NCBI GenBank assembly: GCA_040877415.1
Contig: JBBDNV010000199.1
Span: 1-48,340 of the forward strand
From: JBBDNV01 sp040877415
GTDB taxonomy: Bacteria > Planctomycetota > Planctomycetia > Pirellulales > PALSA-1355
DNA: 48,340 bases
Reading direction: 5' to 3'
In this document: one piece after another, positions 24,464 to 33,301 of the stretch
How positions within the stretch are numbered: position 1 is the first letter of the stretch
Layout of the letters: each line of letters starts with the position of its first letter
Made by a program: the position numbers and the translations under genes
Notes under the pieces: model-generated
The model's input: the letters and a program-made list of their open reading frames with translations, nothing else
Database searches by the model: none
Told to the model about the DNA's origin: nothing

Positions 24464-25556
24464 TCAGGCCACGCGCCAGCGGAGATAGGCGTCGAGAAAA
24501 CCGTCGATATTGCCGTCCAGCACGCTTTGGAAACTGCCCACGTAGTAACCGGTCCGCACGTCCTTGACGCGTTGGTCGGGATGCAGGAAGTAGTTGCGAA
24601 TCTGCGAGCCGAAGCCGGTCTTGGCCTTTTTCTGGTATCGGGCGGCCTGCTCGGCTTCGCGTTTTTCTTCTTCGAGCCGGGCCAGCCGGGCCCGCAGCAT
24701 CTTGAGCGCCGTGGCCCGGTTTTTGTGTTGCGAGCGCTCGTTCTGGCATTGCACGACGATGCCGGTGGGCATGTGCGTCATCCGGATGGCGCTGGAAGTC
24801 TTGTTGACGTGCTGGCCGCCGGCGCCGCTGGCGCGAAAGACGTCCTCGCGGATGTCCTCGTCGCGCAGCTCGATTTTGACGGTGTCGCTGATTTCGGGCG
24901 AGACGTCGATCGCGGCGAAGCTGGTCTGGCGCTTGCCCTCGGCGTTGAAGGGACTGATGCGCACCAGGCGGTGCATGCCGGTTTCGCCCTTCAGGTAGCC
25001 GTAGGCCATCGGGCCGCGAATGGCCAAGGCCGCGCTCTGAATGCCGGCGACGAGGTCGTCCTGGCGGTCGAGGATTTCCACTTCGTAGCCGCTCTTTTGG
25101 GCCCAATGGATGTACATGCGCAACAGCATTTCGGCCCAATCGTTGGCGTCGGTGCCGCCGTCGCGGGCATGAATGGTAAGGATGGCCCCCTTGGAATCGA
25201 ACGGGCCGTTGAGCAGCCCCTTGATCTCCAGTTGACTGACCAGCCCTTCGAGGCGATCGACCTCGGCGGCCACTTCCGCGGCAAGCGAATGATCCTCGCG
25301 GGCCATGTCCACGAGCGCCCCCAGATCGGCGGCCGCGGCAATGGCTTCGTCGAGCGGCTTGAGGATCGCGCCGAGGGACTTCAATTCGGCAATCGTGGCT
25401 TGGGCCTTTTCCTGATTGCTCCAGAAGTCCGCAGCGGCCATTTTCTCTTCAATAGCGGCCGCTTGCGACTGCTTTGCGGCGTAGTCAAAGAGAGTCTCGC
25501 AGTTGGACGATCCGCTGGTGAATGGTCTCGGCCCGGTCGATCAATTCCCTGTCCAT
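24464..25556 (-). CDS. prfB: Peptide chain release factor 2, expressed by programmed +1 frameshift
   Basis: RF2 releases peptides at UGA and UAA. The protein is made from two frames: 23 codons from ATG 25556 (MDRELIDRAETIHQ...), ending at an in-frame TGA at 25487-25485, then +1 into the main frame (DYAAKQSQ...) through to 24464, giving 363 residues. Motifs are SPF (201-203), which marks RF2 rather than RF1, and GGQ in SGAGGQHVN (246-248). The site CTT TGA C is the same as in E. coli prfB and makes RF2 autoregulatory. If the frameshift is ignored, the gene appears to start at an internal ATG at 25441 and lacks its first 38 residues. This is not a pseudogene. Confidence 0.95.
25484..25490 (-). 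promoter_or_regulatory. RF2 programmed frameshift site CTTTGAC
   Basis: Reading the minus strand, CTT (25490-25488) and TGA (25487-25485) are followed by C. At low RF2 the ribosome slips +1 from CUU to UUU and continues with GAC TAC. Upstream is a purine-rich GCGAGA that may act as a weak internal Shine-Dalgarno, poorer than the AGGGGG of E. coli. Confidence 0.93.
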
Positions 25557-25607
25557 GATAGCTCTCTCGCTCGTGGGACCACGGTGGCGACGGATTGCAA
25601 CGTCCAG

Positions 25608-25613
25608 ATTATA
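25608..25613 (-). promoter_or_regulatory. -10 box upstream of prfB
   Basis: A perfect TATAAT on the minus strand lies 52 bases before the prfB ATG. No good -35 is visible at the proper spacing. Confidence 0.45.
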
Positions 25614-25723
25614 TCGGCGCGGCCGGGTGGCGGCGAGGGAGAATCTGCGGCGATTGCCTGCTGTCTCAATGGAAAGGCAAATCAAAAGCGGGCTAAGCCG
25701 GAAGTGCGCCGGCTCGGCGGGAA

Positions 25724-25732
25724 TGTTATAAT
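25724..25732 (+). promoter_or_regulatory. Extended -10 promoter of the two-component operon
   Basis: TGTTATAAT is a textbook extended -10 (TGn plus consensus TATAAT) without a recognisable -35. It gives a leader of about 75 bases before the response regulator start at 25815. Confidence 0.55.
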
Positions 25733-25814
25733 TGCACCCGCGCAAGCGCACCGAGCGCCGTCCGGGGCGCTGGACGTCAGGCGTCGAAGCCCGGGGGGCA
25801 GTCGAGGAACGATC

Positions 25815-26486
25815 TTGGAACTGTTGGTCATCGAGGATGATCCGCTGATCGGCAAGACGCTGCGCAAGGGGCTCTGCGAAGGGGGGCACGGTTGCACGTG
25901 GGCCAAGGACGGCCAGCGCGGGCTGGAGCTGGCGTCCGGTCGGCGGTTCGACGCGATCCTTCTCGATCTGATGCTCCCCGGACGCCCGGGATTGGAAGTG
26001 CTGAAGGAGCTGCGCCGCCTGGGGATTCAGACGCCTGTGATCGCGCTGACGGCGATGGGCGCCGTGGAAGAGCGCGTCAGCGGTCTCAACGCCGGGGCCG
26101 ACGACTACATCGTCAAGCCCTTTGCGATGGCCGAATTGACGGCGCGGCTCGAAGCCGTTTGCCGGCGCACGGTCAACCGGCCGCCGGCGGTCATGCAGGC
26201 TGGCAAGCTTTCGCTCGATCTGGCCACGCGCCGCGTCACGCGGGAGGGAAAGGAAATCGAGCTGACGCCCACCGAGTTCAGCATGATGGAGTTTCTGATG
26301 CGGTTCGCCGGCCATATCGTCACCCGGCGCATGCTCTGCGAGCATCTCTGGGAAACCGACTGGGAGGGCGCGACCAACGTCATCGAGGTGCACATCAACC
26401 GCTTGCGCGGTAAACTCGACAAGGGTTATGATGAGTCGGTGATCCTGACGGTGCGGGGGCGCGGCTATGCGCTTCGAACAAGTTAG
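25815..26486 (+). CDS. OmpR-family response regulator
   Basis: This 223-residue regulator has a receiver domain (1-115) and a winged-helix DNA-binding domain (about 130-223). The phosphoacceptor aspartate is in AILLDLMLPG (D51); the acidic pair is in VIEDDP and the conserved lysine in DYIVKPF (K101). The output domain has ELTPTEFSMMEFLM and the recognition region VIEVHINRLRGKLD, ending in VRGRGYALRTS. The TTG start at 25815 is supported by GAGGAA about six bases upstream and by ELLVIEDDP beginning the first strand. It overlaps the kinase gene by 20 bases. The regulon cannot be inferred from the neighbours. Confidence 0.92.
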   Translation: MELLVIEDDPLIGKTLRKGLCEGGHGCTWAKDGQRGLELASGRRFDAILLDLMLPGRPGLEVLKELRRLGIQTPVIALTAMGAVEERVSGLNAGADDYIVKPFAMAELTARLEAVCRRTVNRPPAVMQAGKLSLDLATRRVTREGKEIELTPTEFSMMEFLMRFAGHIVTRRMLCEHLWETDWEGATNVIEVHINRLRGKLDKGYDESVILTVRGRGYALRTS

Positions 26487-27918
26487 GGCGGTCTTCCGCT
26501 CGCTGCGCTTTCAACTCAGCGCCTGGAACACGGCCGCGGTGCTGTTGATCGTGGTCGTGACCCTGTTGGGGGTGCGCGAAGCCCTGCGCTTCACGCTGAT
26601 GAGCGAAAACGACCGTCTGCTGTTGGACGATGCCTACGAAGTCGTCCTGGCGGTCGAGCAGTACTATCCCGACCTGGGAGAAATCGACAACGAAATGGAC
26701 CGCAAGGCGCAGGGCCACGTGGACCGCGAGCTGTTCGTGCAGCTCATTGATGCGCGCGGCGGGGTGTTGTTTTCCCGCGGCAAACCGCCGGCCCTGGCGG
26801 GCATCGCGCCGCCCAAGCCCGAGCAGCCTTCGCTCGTGACCAGCGACGGCTATCGCATCGCTTCCCGGCGGATCGCCAGGGAAGGATTGCCGCGCTACAC
26901 GGTGCGCGTCGGCGCATCACTGGCGATCCTCAACAACGACGTAACAAAGCTCAGCCGGCTGATGACGGCCGCCGGCATCGCGATTCTGTTTGTGGCGCCC
27001 TTGTCGGGTTATTTTCTGGCCGGCCGGGCGACGCGTCCCCTGGCCCGCATTATCAAGACCGCCGCGCGGCTGCGGCCCAGCCACATGGAGGAACGGCTGC
27101 CGATTCGCGGCACGCGCGACGAGCTCGATCAACTTTCCACCACCATCAACCGGTTTCTGGACTTGCTCGGCGACTATCTCGAGCGCAACCGGAAATTCGT
27201 GGCCAATGCGGCCCACGAGCTGCGCTCGCCTTTGGCCGCCGTGCAAAGCAGCGTCGAAGTGACGCTCAACAGCGAGCGCACGATCGCGGAATACCAGGAC
27301 ATGCTCTGCGAGATAGCCGACGAATGCGGCCGGCTGCGGGTGCTGGTGAATCAGCTTCTGCTGTTGGCCGAGACCGACGCCCGGCGTTTTCCGCCGGATA
27401 AGCTGCCCGTTCGCTTCGACAAGGTGGTGGAACGATCCATCGACATGTTTCGCGGGGCGGCCGAAGAGCGCGGCATCGAGCTGGCAGCCGAAGCGAACGG
27501 CGAATTCACGATCTACGGCGACGCCGACCGCCTGCGCCAGGTCGTCAACAACCTGATCGACAACAGCCTCAAATACACGCCCTCCGGCGGTCGCGTGCTC
27601 GTCTCGCTAAGCCACGATCCCGACGAGCGGCAACTCGTGATGCGCGTTGCCGACACCGGCAAGGGCATCAGCCCCGAGGATCTGCCCCACGTCTTCGAGC
27701 GGTTCTATCGCGGCGACGAGTCGCGGCAGCGCGAGAGTATTACCTCGGGCAACGGGCTGGGGCTGAGCATCTGCAAGTCGATCGTGCTGGCGCACGGTGG
27801 AACGATCGAGGTCCAAAGCACCGTCGGCCGCGGAGCCGCGCTCGTTGTTCGCCTGCCGGTTTCTTCGGCCGCCGAGGCGTCGGGGACCGAATCGCCCCAC
27901 CCCAGCTATGCGAGCTGA
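26467..27918 (+). CDS. Two-component sensor histidine kinase
   Basis: This 483-residue membrane kinase is the partner of the overlapping response regulator. A first membrane helix (about 22-37) and a second (about 165-187) flank a periplasmic sensor of about 125 residues. Then come HAMP (about 187-240), the dimerisation/phosphoacceptor helix RKFVANAAHELRSPL (H250) and an ATPase domain with N box QVVNNLIDNSLKYT, G1 VADTGKGISPED, F box HVFERFYRG and G2 SGNGLGLSICKSI. All catalytic motifs are intact. The sensed signal is unknown. ATG 26467 overlaps the regulator's end. It converges on the large PVC dehydrogenase gene. Confidence 0.93.
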   Translation: MRFEQVRAVFRSLRFQLSAWNTAAVLLIVVVTLLGVREALRFTLMSENDRLLLDDAYEVVLAVEQYYPDLGEIDNEMDRKAQGHVDRELFVQLIDARGGVLFSRGKPPALAGIAPPKPEQPSLVTSDGYRIASRRIAREGLPRYTVRVGASLAILNNDVTKLSRLMTAAGIAILFVAPLSGYFLAGRATRPLARIIKTAARLRPSHMEERLPIRGTRDELDQLSTTINRFLDLLGDYLERNRKFVANAAHELRSPLAAVQSSVEVTLNSERTIAEYQDMLCEIADECGRLRVLVNQLLLLAETDARRFPPDKLPVRFDKVVERSIDMFRGAAEERGIELAAEANGEFTIYGDADRLRQVVNNLIDNSLKYTPSGGRVLVSLSHDPDERQLVMRVADTGKGISPEDLPHVFERFYRGDESRQRESITSGNGLGLSICKSIVLAHGGTIEVQSTVGRGAALVVRLPVSSAAEASGTESPHPSYAS

Positions 27919-28010
27919 TCGGGGCGGCTGGGTCGCGCCCGTTTAGCCCGGACTTCGGTGAGTTCAGTCGAACCGAGCCACCGGCGACGGACAGGAGAGT
28001 GACCTATGCG

Positions 28011-31000
28011 CTAGCGACGCAACGGCCGACGCACCACGTCGTGCCGCGGCGGACTGGCCAGGTAGGCGAACAAGTCGGCAATCTCGTCCAACGTCAGCGT
28101 GTTGAGCAAACCCTCGGGCATGCCCGAGGTCTTGTTGCGCGTGGCCTCGTCCACCTCCGCTTCGGGAACGGTGACCTTTTCGCCGGTGGCTTGCAGCACC
28201 ACCAACGACCCGTCGCCGCTGGGGGCGACCAGGCCGGAATAGGTCTTGCCGTCGGTGGTCACGACCGTCTGGCTGGCGTACTGATCGGAAATGACCTGGG
28301 AGGGGAACAGGATCGACTCCAGGATTTCCTTCGTCTGGAACCGCTTGTTGACGTTGGTCAAGTCGGGCCCGATCGTATCGCCCCGGCTGCCATAGCGGTG
28401 GCACTTGATGCATTGGGCCTTCTCGAAAATAACCTCGCCGCGCGCCGCCACTCCCTCGGATGCCTGGGGGCCGGTCAAGAAGCTGAGCAGCTCTTGATAG
28501 GTCCAGTTGTTTTGTTCGTTTTCCACGGGCAAGCTGGCTTCGGGCATGTCGGGATACTTTGTTGTGAACCACTGCTGCCAGGCCGCAAGCGCCCGATCCC
28601 AGGGATCGTCCGGCGCGGTGAGCTGCTCTGCCGTCCACTTTTCCAGCAGCTCGACGGCCCGACGGCTGCCGTTTTCACGCAGCGACAGGCCGCGCAAGAT
28701 CACTTGCCGGTAGGTTTCGGCATCCTTCACGTCCGGCGAGCGATCCACCTGGCCGAGGCGCATTAAAACCTCCTGGGCGGCGGCGCCCTCGACGATTGCG
28801 AGCGACCGGATCAGGTAGGGCCAGTTTTCGCCGTCGGGCTTTTGCGCCAAGCCGATCGCGATGTGCACGCGGCGGTCGGGTTCGGTTTCATACAACTCGC
28901 GCAGGTAGGCCATGGCCAGCGGATCTTTGCTGGCGCCCAACACGGCGCAGATGCCGATGCGCAACCGCTTGGCCGCCTCGGTGTCGAGCCTCTTCACCTG
29001 GCGATCGAGCCGTTCGACCTCGGCCAGCGTTTCGGCGCTGGGATTCTTGGGCAGCTTGGCCAACACCGACAGGGCGCTCGTGGGCCACTTCACGCCGTCG
29101 GCCAGCACGATGCGGCGCTCCTCGTCGTTAAACGTCGCGAAGAAGTCGCGCGACACGTTTTCGACGTATCCGGCGAAACTGTGGCCGCCCTCGATCGAGC
29201 GGGCGTTCTCGTACTCGCCCAGCATTTTCCGTTTCAGGCGAACGGTCCAGCCGGACTTGAGGAACGGGGCGTGCGTCAGGATCTGCATCTTTTCCACGTT
29301 GGGCAAGTCGCTGTCGAGCTGTTCGACCATCCGCTGGGCCATCGTCGGCTCCTGCAAATAGACCAACATCCGCACCAGCTCGCGGTTCATGCGATCGTCC
29401 TGCGAGGGGTATTCCGCGGAGAGCTTGGCGCGCAGCTTCTCGGCGTCGTCCGGCGCGATCTCGCCCTTGATAAGCGCCAGTTGCATCACGCGCAACAAAC
29501 CGAGAAAGTCGTTGTCGGTCAGATATCCTCCCAACATCGACCGCGAGCGGGTCAGGATCTGGTCGACTGTTTTTCGAGGGGGCGACGTTCCCAGAAGAGC
29601 CGTCGAACCGACGACGAACACCCGCGGTTCTTCGTGCTCCACGACGGCCGTTTCCCAGTGATCGCGCGGCATTTGCTGTAAAGCCCGGGCGGCGGACCAG
29701 GCGACGTGGCGATCGGTCGAAGCCAAAAGCGGCACCAGCGCATCGACGGGAAGCGTTTCGCCGCTGCGCACCAGCGCTTCGGCCGCCGCGCGATTGACCG
29801 AGAGGTCCTTGTCTTCCAACAACTCGACCAGCCGCGCCCGCGCCGCACGGTCGACGTGAATGCCCATCAGGTAAGCGGCCTTGGCGCGCAACAGCGGCGC
29901 ACGGTCGCGCGAGGCGGTGATCAAAAGCGACGTCGACGGATAGGGCCCGAACAATTGCATCAGGTCGAGCGCCCGGGCGCGCTCCTGCGTGCGATTCGTC
30001 TGATTCTCGACGAAGGCCGTCAACTGTTTTCCCCAGTCGTCGCCCAGTTGCTGCTTGGTCATCACGATCCGCTGCCGCGCCCAGGCGCTAGCCAATTGAG
30101 GCTGCTTGATCGCCGCGGCGAGTCCCTTTTCGCGATTGCGCACGTCGGGCGGCACCTTGCCGTCCCACACGACGCGATAGATGCCGCCTTCGGTGTCGCG
30201 GCCGCCGGTGCAGAAATAGAGCCAGCCGTCGGGCCCGACGGCGATGTCGGTGGCGTTGAGCGGCTGTCCTTCCAGGAACACCTCGGCGGTGGCTTTGAAG
30301 GTCGAGCCGTGCGGCCTGGCGCGGACGGCCAGAATGCGACCGCGCGACCAGTCGCAGACGAACAGCGCGTTGTGATAGCGCACCGGGTACATGTAATGGT
30401 CGTAGACTTCCATGCCGGCCGGCGAGCCGCGCCCCAGTTCCATGGCCGGCGGCAGGCTGTCAACGTAGTAATTGGGCCACTTAGACCAGCCGCTGCGCCA
30501 GCCGAATTCAGACCCCGCGGTTACGTGGTTCAGCCGGGTCGGCCGATACCAGGGCATGCCCGAGTCCCACTCCATGTCGGAATCGCAGGTGAACAGCTCC
30601 CCCTGCTGGTTAAAGACAAGGTCATACGGGTTTTGCAATCCGCCGGCGAAGGCTTCGACGGCGCTCGCCGAGGTATCGGTGCGGATGATGGTGCCGCCCG
30701 GCGCCTTGATGCCCACGGCGTGTCCCGCCGCGTCCTCGTATCGCGGCGTCAGCAGGTCGCCCTCGTAAAAGTCGTGATAGGGGCTCGACGCGTCAAACTT
30801 ACGCTCCAACTGCGTGAAGTTTCCGAGAATCAGATACAGCAATCCGTCCGGACCCAGCACCAGCGCGTGGGGCCCGTGCTCGCCCATTTCGCCGGAGAAT
30901 TTGAGGATCGCCTCGAGGCGGTCGACGCGGCCGTCCTGGTCTTCGTCGCTGAGCCGGTACAGGGCCGCCCCTTGGGGACCCTGGCCGACGGCATACACCT

Positions 31001-31814
31001 TGCCACTGACGGCCAGCAGGCCTTGGCAGTTTTTCAGCTTGTCGCAATAGGTGCTGGCGGTGTCGACCAGTCCGTCGCGGTCGTCGTCGCGCACGATCAC
31101 TAGCGGACCGTTTTCGCGCGAGGCGATAATCTGGCCGAATTCGTCAAACGTCATGCAGATGAGCGAGCCGGTTTGCTTCGGATCGACGACCCATTCGACG
31201 TGAAACTCGGGCGTGACGCGAAATCGTCCGTCGCTGTCGCCCACGGTCACTTCATTGCCCCAGGGCAACGTGGCATTGAGCGCTCCGAAGCTTTTGGCTT
31301 TAAGCCATCGGGCATCGTCGAAGCGGGAATTCGGCCATTGGGCGAACTCCTTGAGCGCCGTCTTCCAGGTGTCGTCGGTCGAGTGCTCGACGTGCGTGTT
31401 GCCCCGCTCTTGGACGACGACGCGGGCCACCAGGCCGGCCGAGCCGTCCTCGGAATTGACAGCCTTGACCGCGACGGTGTTGATGCCCTGCACCAGGTAT
31501 TTGGTGATATCGTAGACGTCGAGGACTTTCCAGTTCGAGCCGCCGCCGAGGTGGCGGCCGTTGACGTACAGCTCGTAGCTGTCGTCACAGGCGATCTGGA
31601 CCTCGCCGTGCTCGGGCACGCCCAGGTTGAAAGTTTTTCGGAAGAAGCAATCGCCTTTTTGCGCCGTTTCTTTTTCATAGGCGGGCGACCAGATCCACTC
31701 CGCCTCCTTGGCCTCGACCGGAGTCGCAAACAAGAAGGCGCCGTTCGCCGCGCAAGCGGCGATGGCGAGGAAACGCGCAACGAAACTGCCACGCGGCTTC
31801 AAGAGATTTTGCAT
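28011..31814 (-). CDS. PVC-type membrane-bound dehydrogenase with HEAT repeats and cytochrome c domain
   Basis: This secreted protein of 1267 residues has modules common in Planctomycetes. A signal peptide (1-35, VEA before KEAEW) is followed by a beta-sandwich, galactose-binding-like N-terminus (about 37-180, WIWSPAYEKE... YELYVNGRHLGGG). Next is a six-bladed propeller of the sorbosone/PQQ-dehydrogenase type (about 195-580: NPYDLVFNQQGELF, LNATDIAVGPDGWLYFCTGG), then a helical HEAT-like region. A C-terminal cytochrome c module has CIKCHRYG (heme cysteines at 1135 and 1138) and IGPDLT. Such proteins are thought to oxidise sugars or sugar-derived compounds in the periplasm; the substrate is unknown. 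ATG 31814 directly precedes the signal peptide. It converges on the kinase gene. Confidence 0.92.
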   Translation of the reverse strand: MQNLLKPRGSFVARFLAIAACAANGAFLFATPVEAKEAEWIWSPAYEKETAQKGDCFFRKTFNLGVPEHGEVQIACDDSYELYVNGRHLGGGSNWKVLDVYDITKYLVQGINTVAVKAVNSEDGSAGLVARVVVQERGNTHVEHSTDDTWKTALKEFAQWPNSRFDDARWLKAKSFGALNATLPWGNEVTVGDSDGRFRVTPEFHVEWVVDPKQTGSLICMTFDEFGQIIASRENGPLVIVRDDDRDGLVDTASTYCDKLKNCQGLLAVSGKVYAVGQGPQGAALYRLSDEDQDGRVDRLEAILKFSGEMGEHGPHALVLGPDGLLYLILGNFTQLERKFDASSPYHDFYEGDLLTPRYEDAAGHAVGIKAPGGTIIRTDTSASAVEAFAGGLQNPYDLVFNQQGELFTCDSDMEWDSGMPWYRPTRLNHVTAGSEFGWRSGWSKWPNYYVDSLPPAMELGRGSPAGMEVYDHYMYPVRYHNALFVCDWSRGRILAVRARPHGSTFKATAEVFLEGQPLNATDIAVGPDGWLYFCTGGRDTEGGIYRVVWDGKVPPDVRNREKGLAAAIKQPQLASAWARQRIVMTKQQLGDDWGKQLTAFVENQTNRTQERARALDLMQLFGPYPSTSLLITASRDRAPLLRAKAAYLMGIHVDRAARARLVELLEDKDLSVNRAAAEALVRSGETLPVDALVPLLASTDRHVAWSAARALQQMPRDHWETAVVEHEEPRVFVVGSTALLGTSPPRKTVDQILTRSRSMLGGYLTDNDFLGLLRVMQLALIKGEIAPDDAEKLRAKLSAEYPSQDDRMNRELVRMLVYLQEPTMAQRMVEQLDSDLPNVEKMQILTHAPFLKSGWTVRLKRKMLGEYENARSIEGGHSFAGYVENVSRDFFATFNDEERRIVLADGVKWPTSALSVLAKLPKNPSAETLAEVERLDRQVKRLDTEAAKRLRIGICAVLGASKDPLAMAYLRELYETEPDRRVHIAIGLAQKPDGENWPYLIRSLAIVEGAAAQEVLMRLGQVDRSPDVKDAETYRQVILRGLSLRENGSRRAVELLEKWTAEQLTAPDDPWDRALAAWQQWFTTKYPDMPEASLPVENEQNNWTYQELLSFLTGPQASEGVAARGEVIFEKAQCIKCHRYGSRGDTIGPDLTNVNKRFQTKEILESILFPSQVISDQYASQTVVTTDGKTYSGLVAPSGDGSLVVLQATGEKVTVPEAEVDEATRNKTSGMPEGLLNTLTLDEIADLFAYLASPPRHDVVRRPLRR

Positions 31815-31915
31815 ACTCCGTCGATCCTCATTGGCAAGACGTGATGAAACGCCCCGATCGGTGCGCCCGCCCCGGGTTCCCGCGCTGGCTCTCTGACGGC
31901 CCATCGAGGGGCCAT

Positions 31916-31944
31916 AGAGTACTGGGAAGGGGAAGACGGCTCAA
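31916..31944 (-). promoter_or_regulatory. Possible promoter of the PVC dehydrogenase gene
   Basis: On the minus strand TTGAGC (31944-31939), a 17-base spacer and TACTCT (31921-31916) lie about 100 bases before the ATG. The -35 is fair and the -10 is weak. Confidence 0.33.
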
Positions 31945-32039
31945 CAGAGGTTCGCCCGGACCAGAGCCGGCCGAATGCTAGCATCACCATTCGCCGGGGC
32001 GAGTGCTTGCGGCTTGGGAGGTCTTCAGTTCGACGATGC

Positions 32040-32894
32040 CTAACCGATCCGGCGGTGCGACAAGGTGGAAGGCTTGGCGGCGTCGAACGAGGCCCCGCAC
32101 TCCAAGAGGTCGTCGATCATGCCCTGCGCGTCGCTGGCCACTGCCGCCAGCCGCGTCATCCACAGCGATTGAAACATGCCGGTCGAGTCGAACAGGTCGG
32201 CCGGAAAACAGCCCAGGATGCTGGCCGTAATTCGCGCGTTGGCATCGGGATTGGCCGCCACGGGGCAGAGTCCCCGCCCGAAGGCGCCGCGCAGCGAAGC
32301 GAGCGCGAGATGCCAGGACTGCCGTCCGCCGGGAGTGGCGCGGCGCCGGGCCATATCGTCGGCGAAGTCGCCCGCGCGGTCGGCCTCCACGGCAAACTCG
32401 CTAACGTCGGCCTCGCCGAGCAGGCTGCCAATGAGCACGTCGGTCCAGCGCTCGGCACGACGGCGCACGCGGTTGATCGCCAGCGCCTGCCGGGTGCTGA
32501 AGCCCCGCGTGTGCAGCAGCAAGTCGAGCGCGCGGCCCCGGGCTTCCATGTGGGAGACCAGCACGCTGCGCGCGACCGGCTCATCTTCGCTGGCGCGCCG
32601 CCGCCGGTCGTGACCCACCAGCACGGCGCTCCACACCCGGGTCAACATTTCGCCGACGAAGATCTCGTCCAGCGTGGCGCGCAGTTGAGTCCGGTCATCG
32701 AAGTCCTCACCGGAGTACTCGGCGCCGAGCGTTGCGGAGCATTTCAGGGCGCGGTGCCAACTTTCGAATCGGCACTTCGAGGTGGCCCAATACTGCTCCA
32801 GGTGCGCCTGCGAAAGAGGCGCGGCGCCGCGAATGATCTGCGGCCCATTCAAGGCCATCACTCCAGCCACTTCAACCAGGTCGCGAACGTGCAT
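32040..32894 (-). CDS. Hypothetical protein, mostly helical
   Basis: This protein of about 284 residues has no signal peptide and no membrane segment, and I recognise no family. It is rich in Arg, Ala and Leu and looks all-helical: MHVRDLVEVAGVMALNGPQI, HLEQYWATSKCRFESWHRALK, LDEIFVGEMLTRVWSAVL. It is not a repeat protein. ATG 32894 is taken because the sequence becomes protein-like there, but no Shine-Dalgarno is visible and ATG 32858 is an alternative; the frame is open further upstream to 33203 without protein-like sequence. A structured leader with competing hairpins lies just upstream. The next gene on the same strand is the PVC dehydrogenase, across about 225 bases. Confidence 0.65.
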   Translation of the reverse strand: MHVRDLVEVAGVMALNGPQIIRGAAPLSQAHLEQYWATSKCRFESWHRALKCSATLGAEYSGEDFDDRTQLRATLDEIFVGEMLTRVWSAVLVGHDRRRRASEDEPVARSVLVSHMEARGRALDLLLHTRGFSTRQALAINRVRRRAERWTDVLIGSLLGEADVSEFAVEADRAGDFADDMARRRATPGGRQSWHLALASLRGAFGRGLCPVAANPDANARITASILGCFPADLFDSTGMFQSLWMTRLAAVASDAQGMIDDLLECGASFDAAKPSTLSHRRIG

Positions 32895-32957
32895 GAGTCG
32901 ACGAAAGGCAAGAGGAAGAAGCGCCGGCCCAACGCGAGGGCAAAAGGGCGCGGGAGA

Positions 32958-33011
32958 GGTTGTCGAAGACAACCACCAGAGCCCGAGGGGACCAAGGCTC
33001 TGGCGGTTGTC
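32958..33011 (-). promoter_or_regulatory. Competing hairpins in the leader of the hypothetical gene
   Basis: On the plus strand GGTTGTC (32958-32964), GAA and GACAACC (32968-32974) form a perfect seven-base stem. The same GACAACC starts a 16-base arm (32968-32983) that pairs with 32996-33011 with one mismatch. The two stems cannot form together, as in attenuators. On the minus strand the pair lies 64-117 bases before the ATG at 32894. Confidence 0.45.
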
Positions 33012-33235
33012 ATTCGTCGCCCCGCCTGGCATGGAAGGATTGGCAAACACGGTGCCAAGAAACGGCCCGCGGCGAGACCGTTCGCGCAAGGGGCCGACGC
33101 GAAGCAACTTACGGCAGGCGAGCAATTCGCGGGGTCGCGCGGGGCGAGGGGGCATGTTGACGTAACGCAACGCCCAAGGCCCGCTGTTGCCGCGCCCGTG
33201 CAACCGTTGCGCCTTGGCCTCACGCTTCGGCCCAA

Positions 33236-33250
33236 CCGCCCTAAGGGCGG
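33236..33250 (-). terminator. Possible terminator after the ECF operon
   Basis: CCGCCCTAAGGGCGG is a perfect dyad about 50 bases past the stop of the anti-sigma/DUF1559 gene. The stem is short and has no U-run. Confidence 0.3.
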
Positions 33251-33301
33251 CGCCAGGCGATTAAGAAGCAGCCTGCCAATCGACGGTTGCGAAAGGCCGC
33301 T

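Larger units (their letters stand above)
32895..33301. other. Gene-free stretch with hairpins
   Basis: These 407 bases between the anti-sigma/DUF1559 gene and the hypothetical gene hold no convincing gene. They contain a small perfect dyad (33236-33250), an imperfect stem CCAAGGC/GCCTTGG around 33175-33215, and the competing hairpins at 32958-33011. Confidence 0.6.

Noticed and set aside
24464..25441. prfB as a gene starting at the internal ATG 25441, or as a frameshifted pseudogene
   Set aside because: The preceding 23 codons and the CTT TGA C site match the known RF2 programmed frameshift.
32895..33203. N-terminal extension of the hypothetical gene up to 33203
   Set aside because: The extra sequence is Arg/Pro-rich without protein-like pattern and covers the competing hairpins, so it is more likely an untranslated leader.
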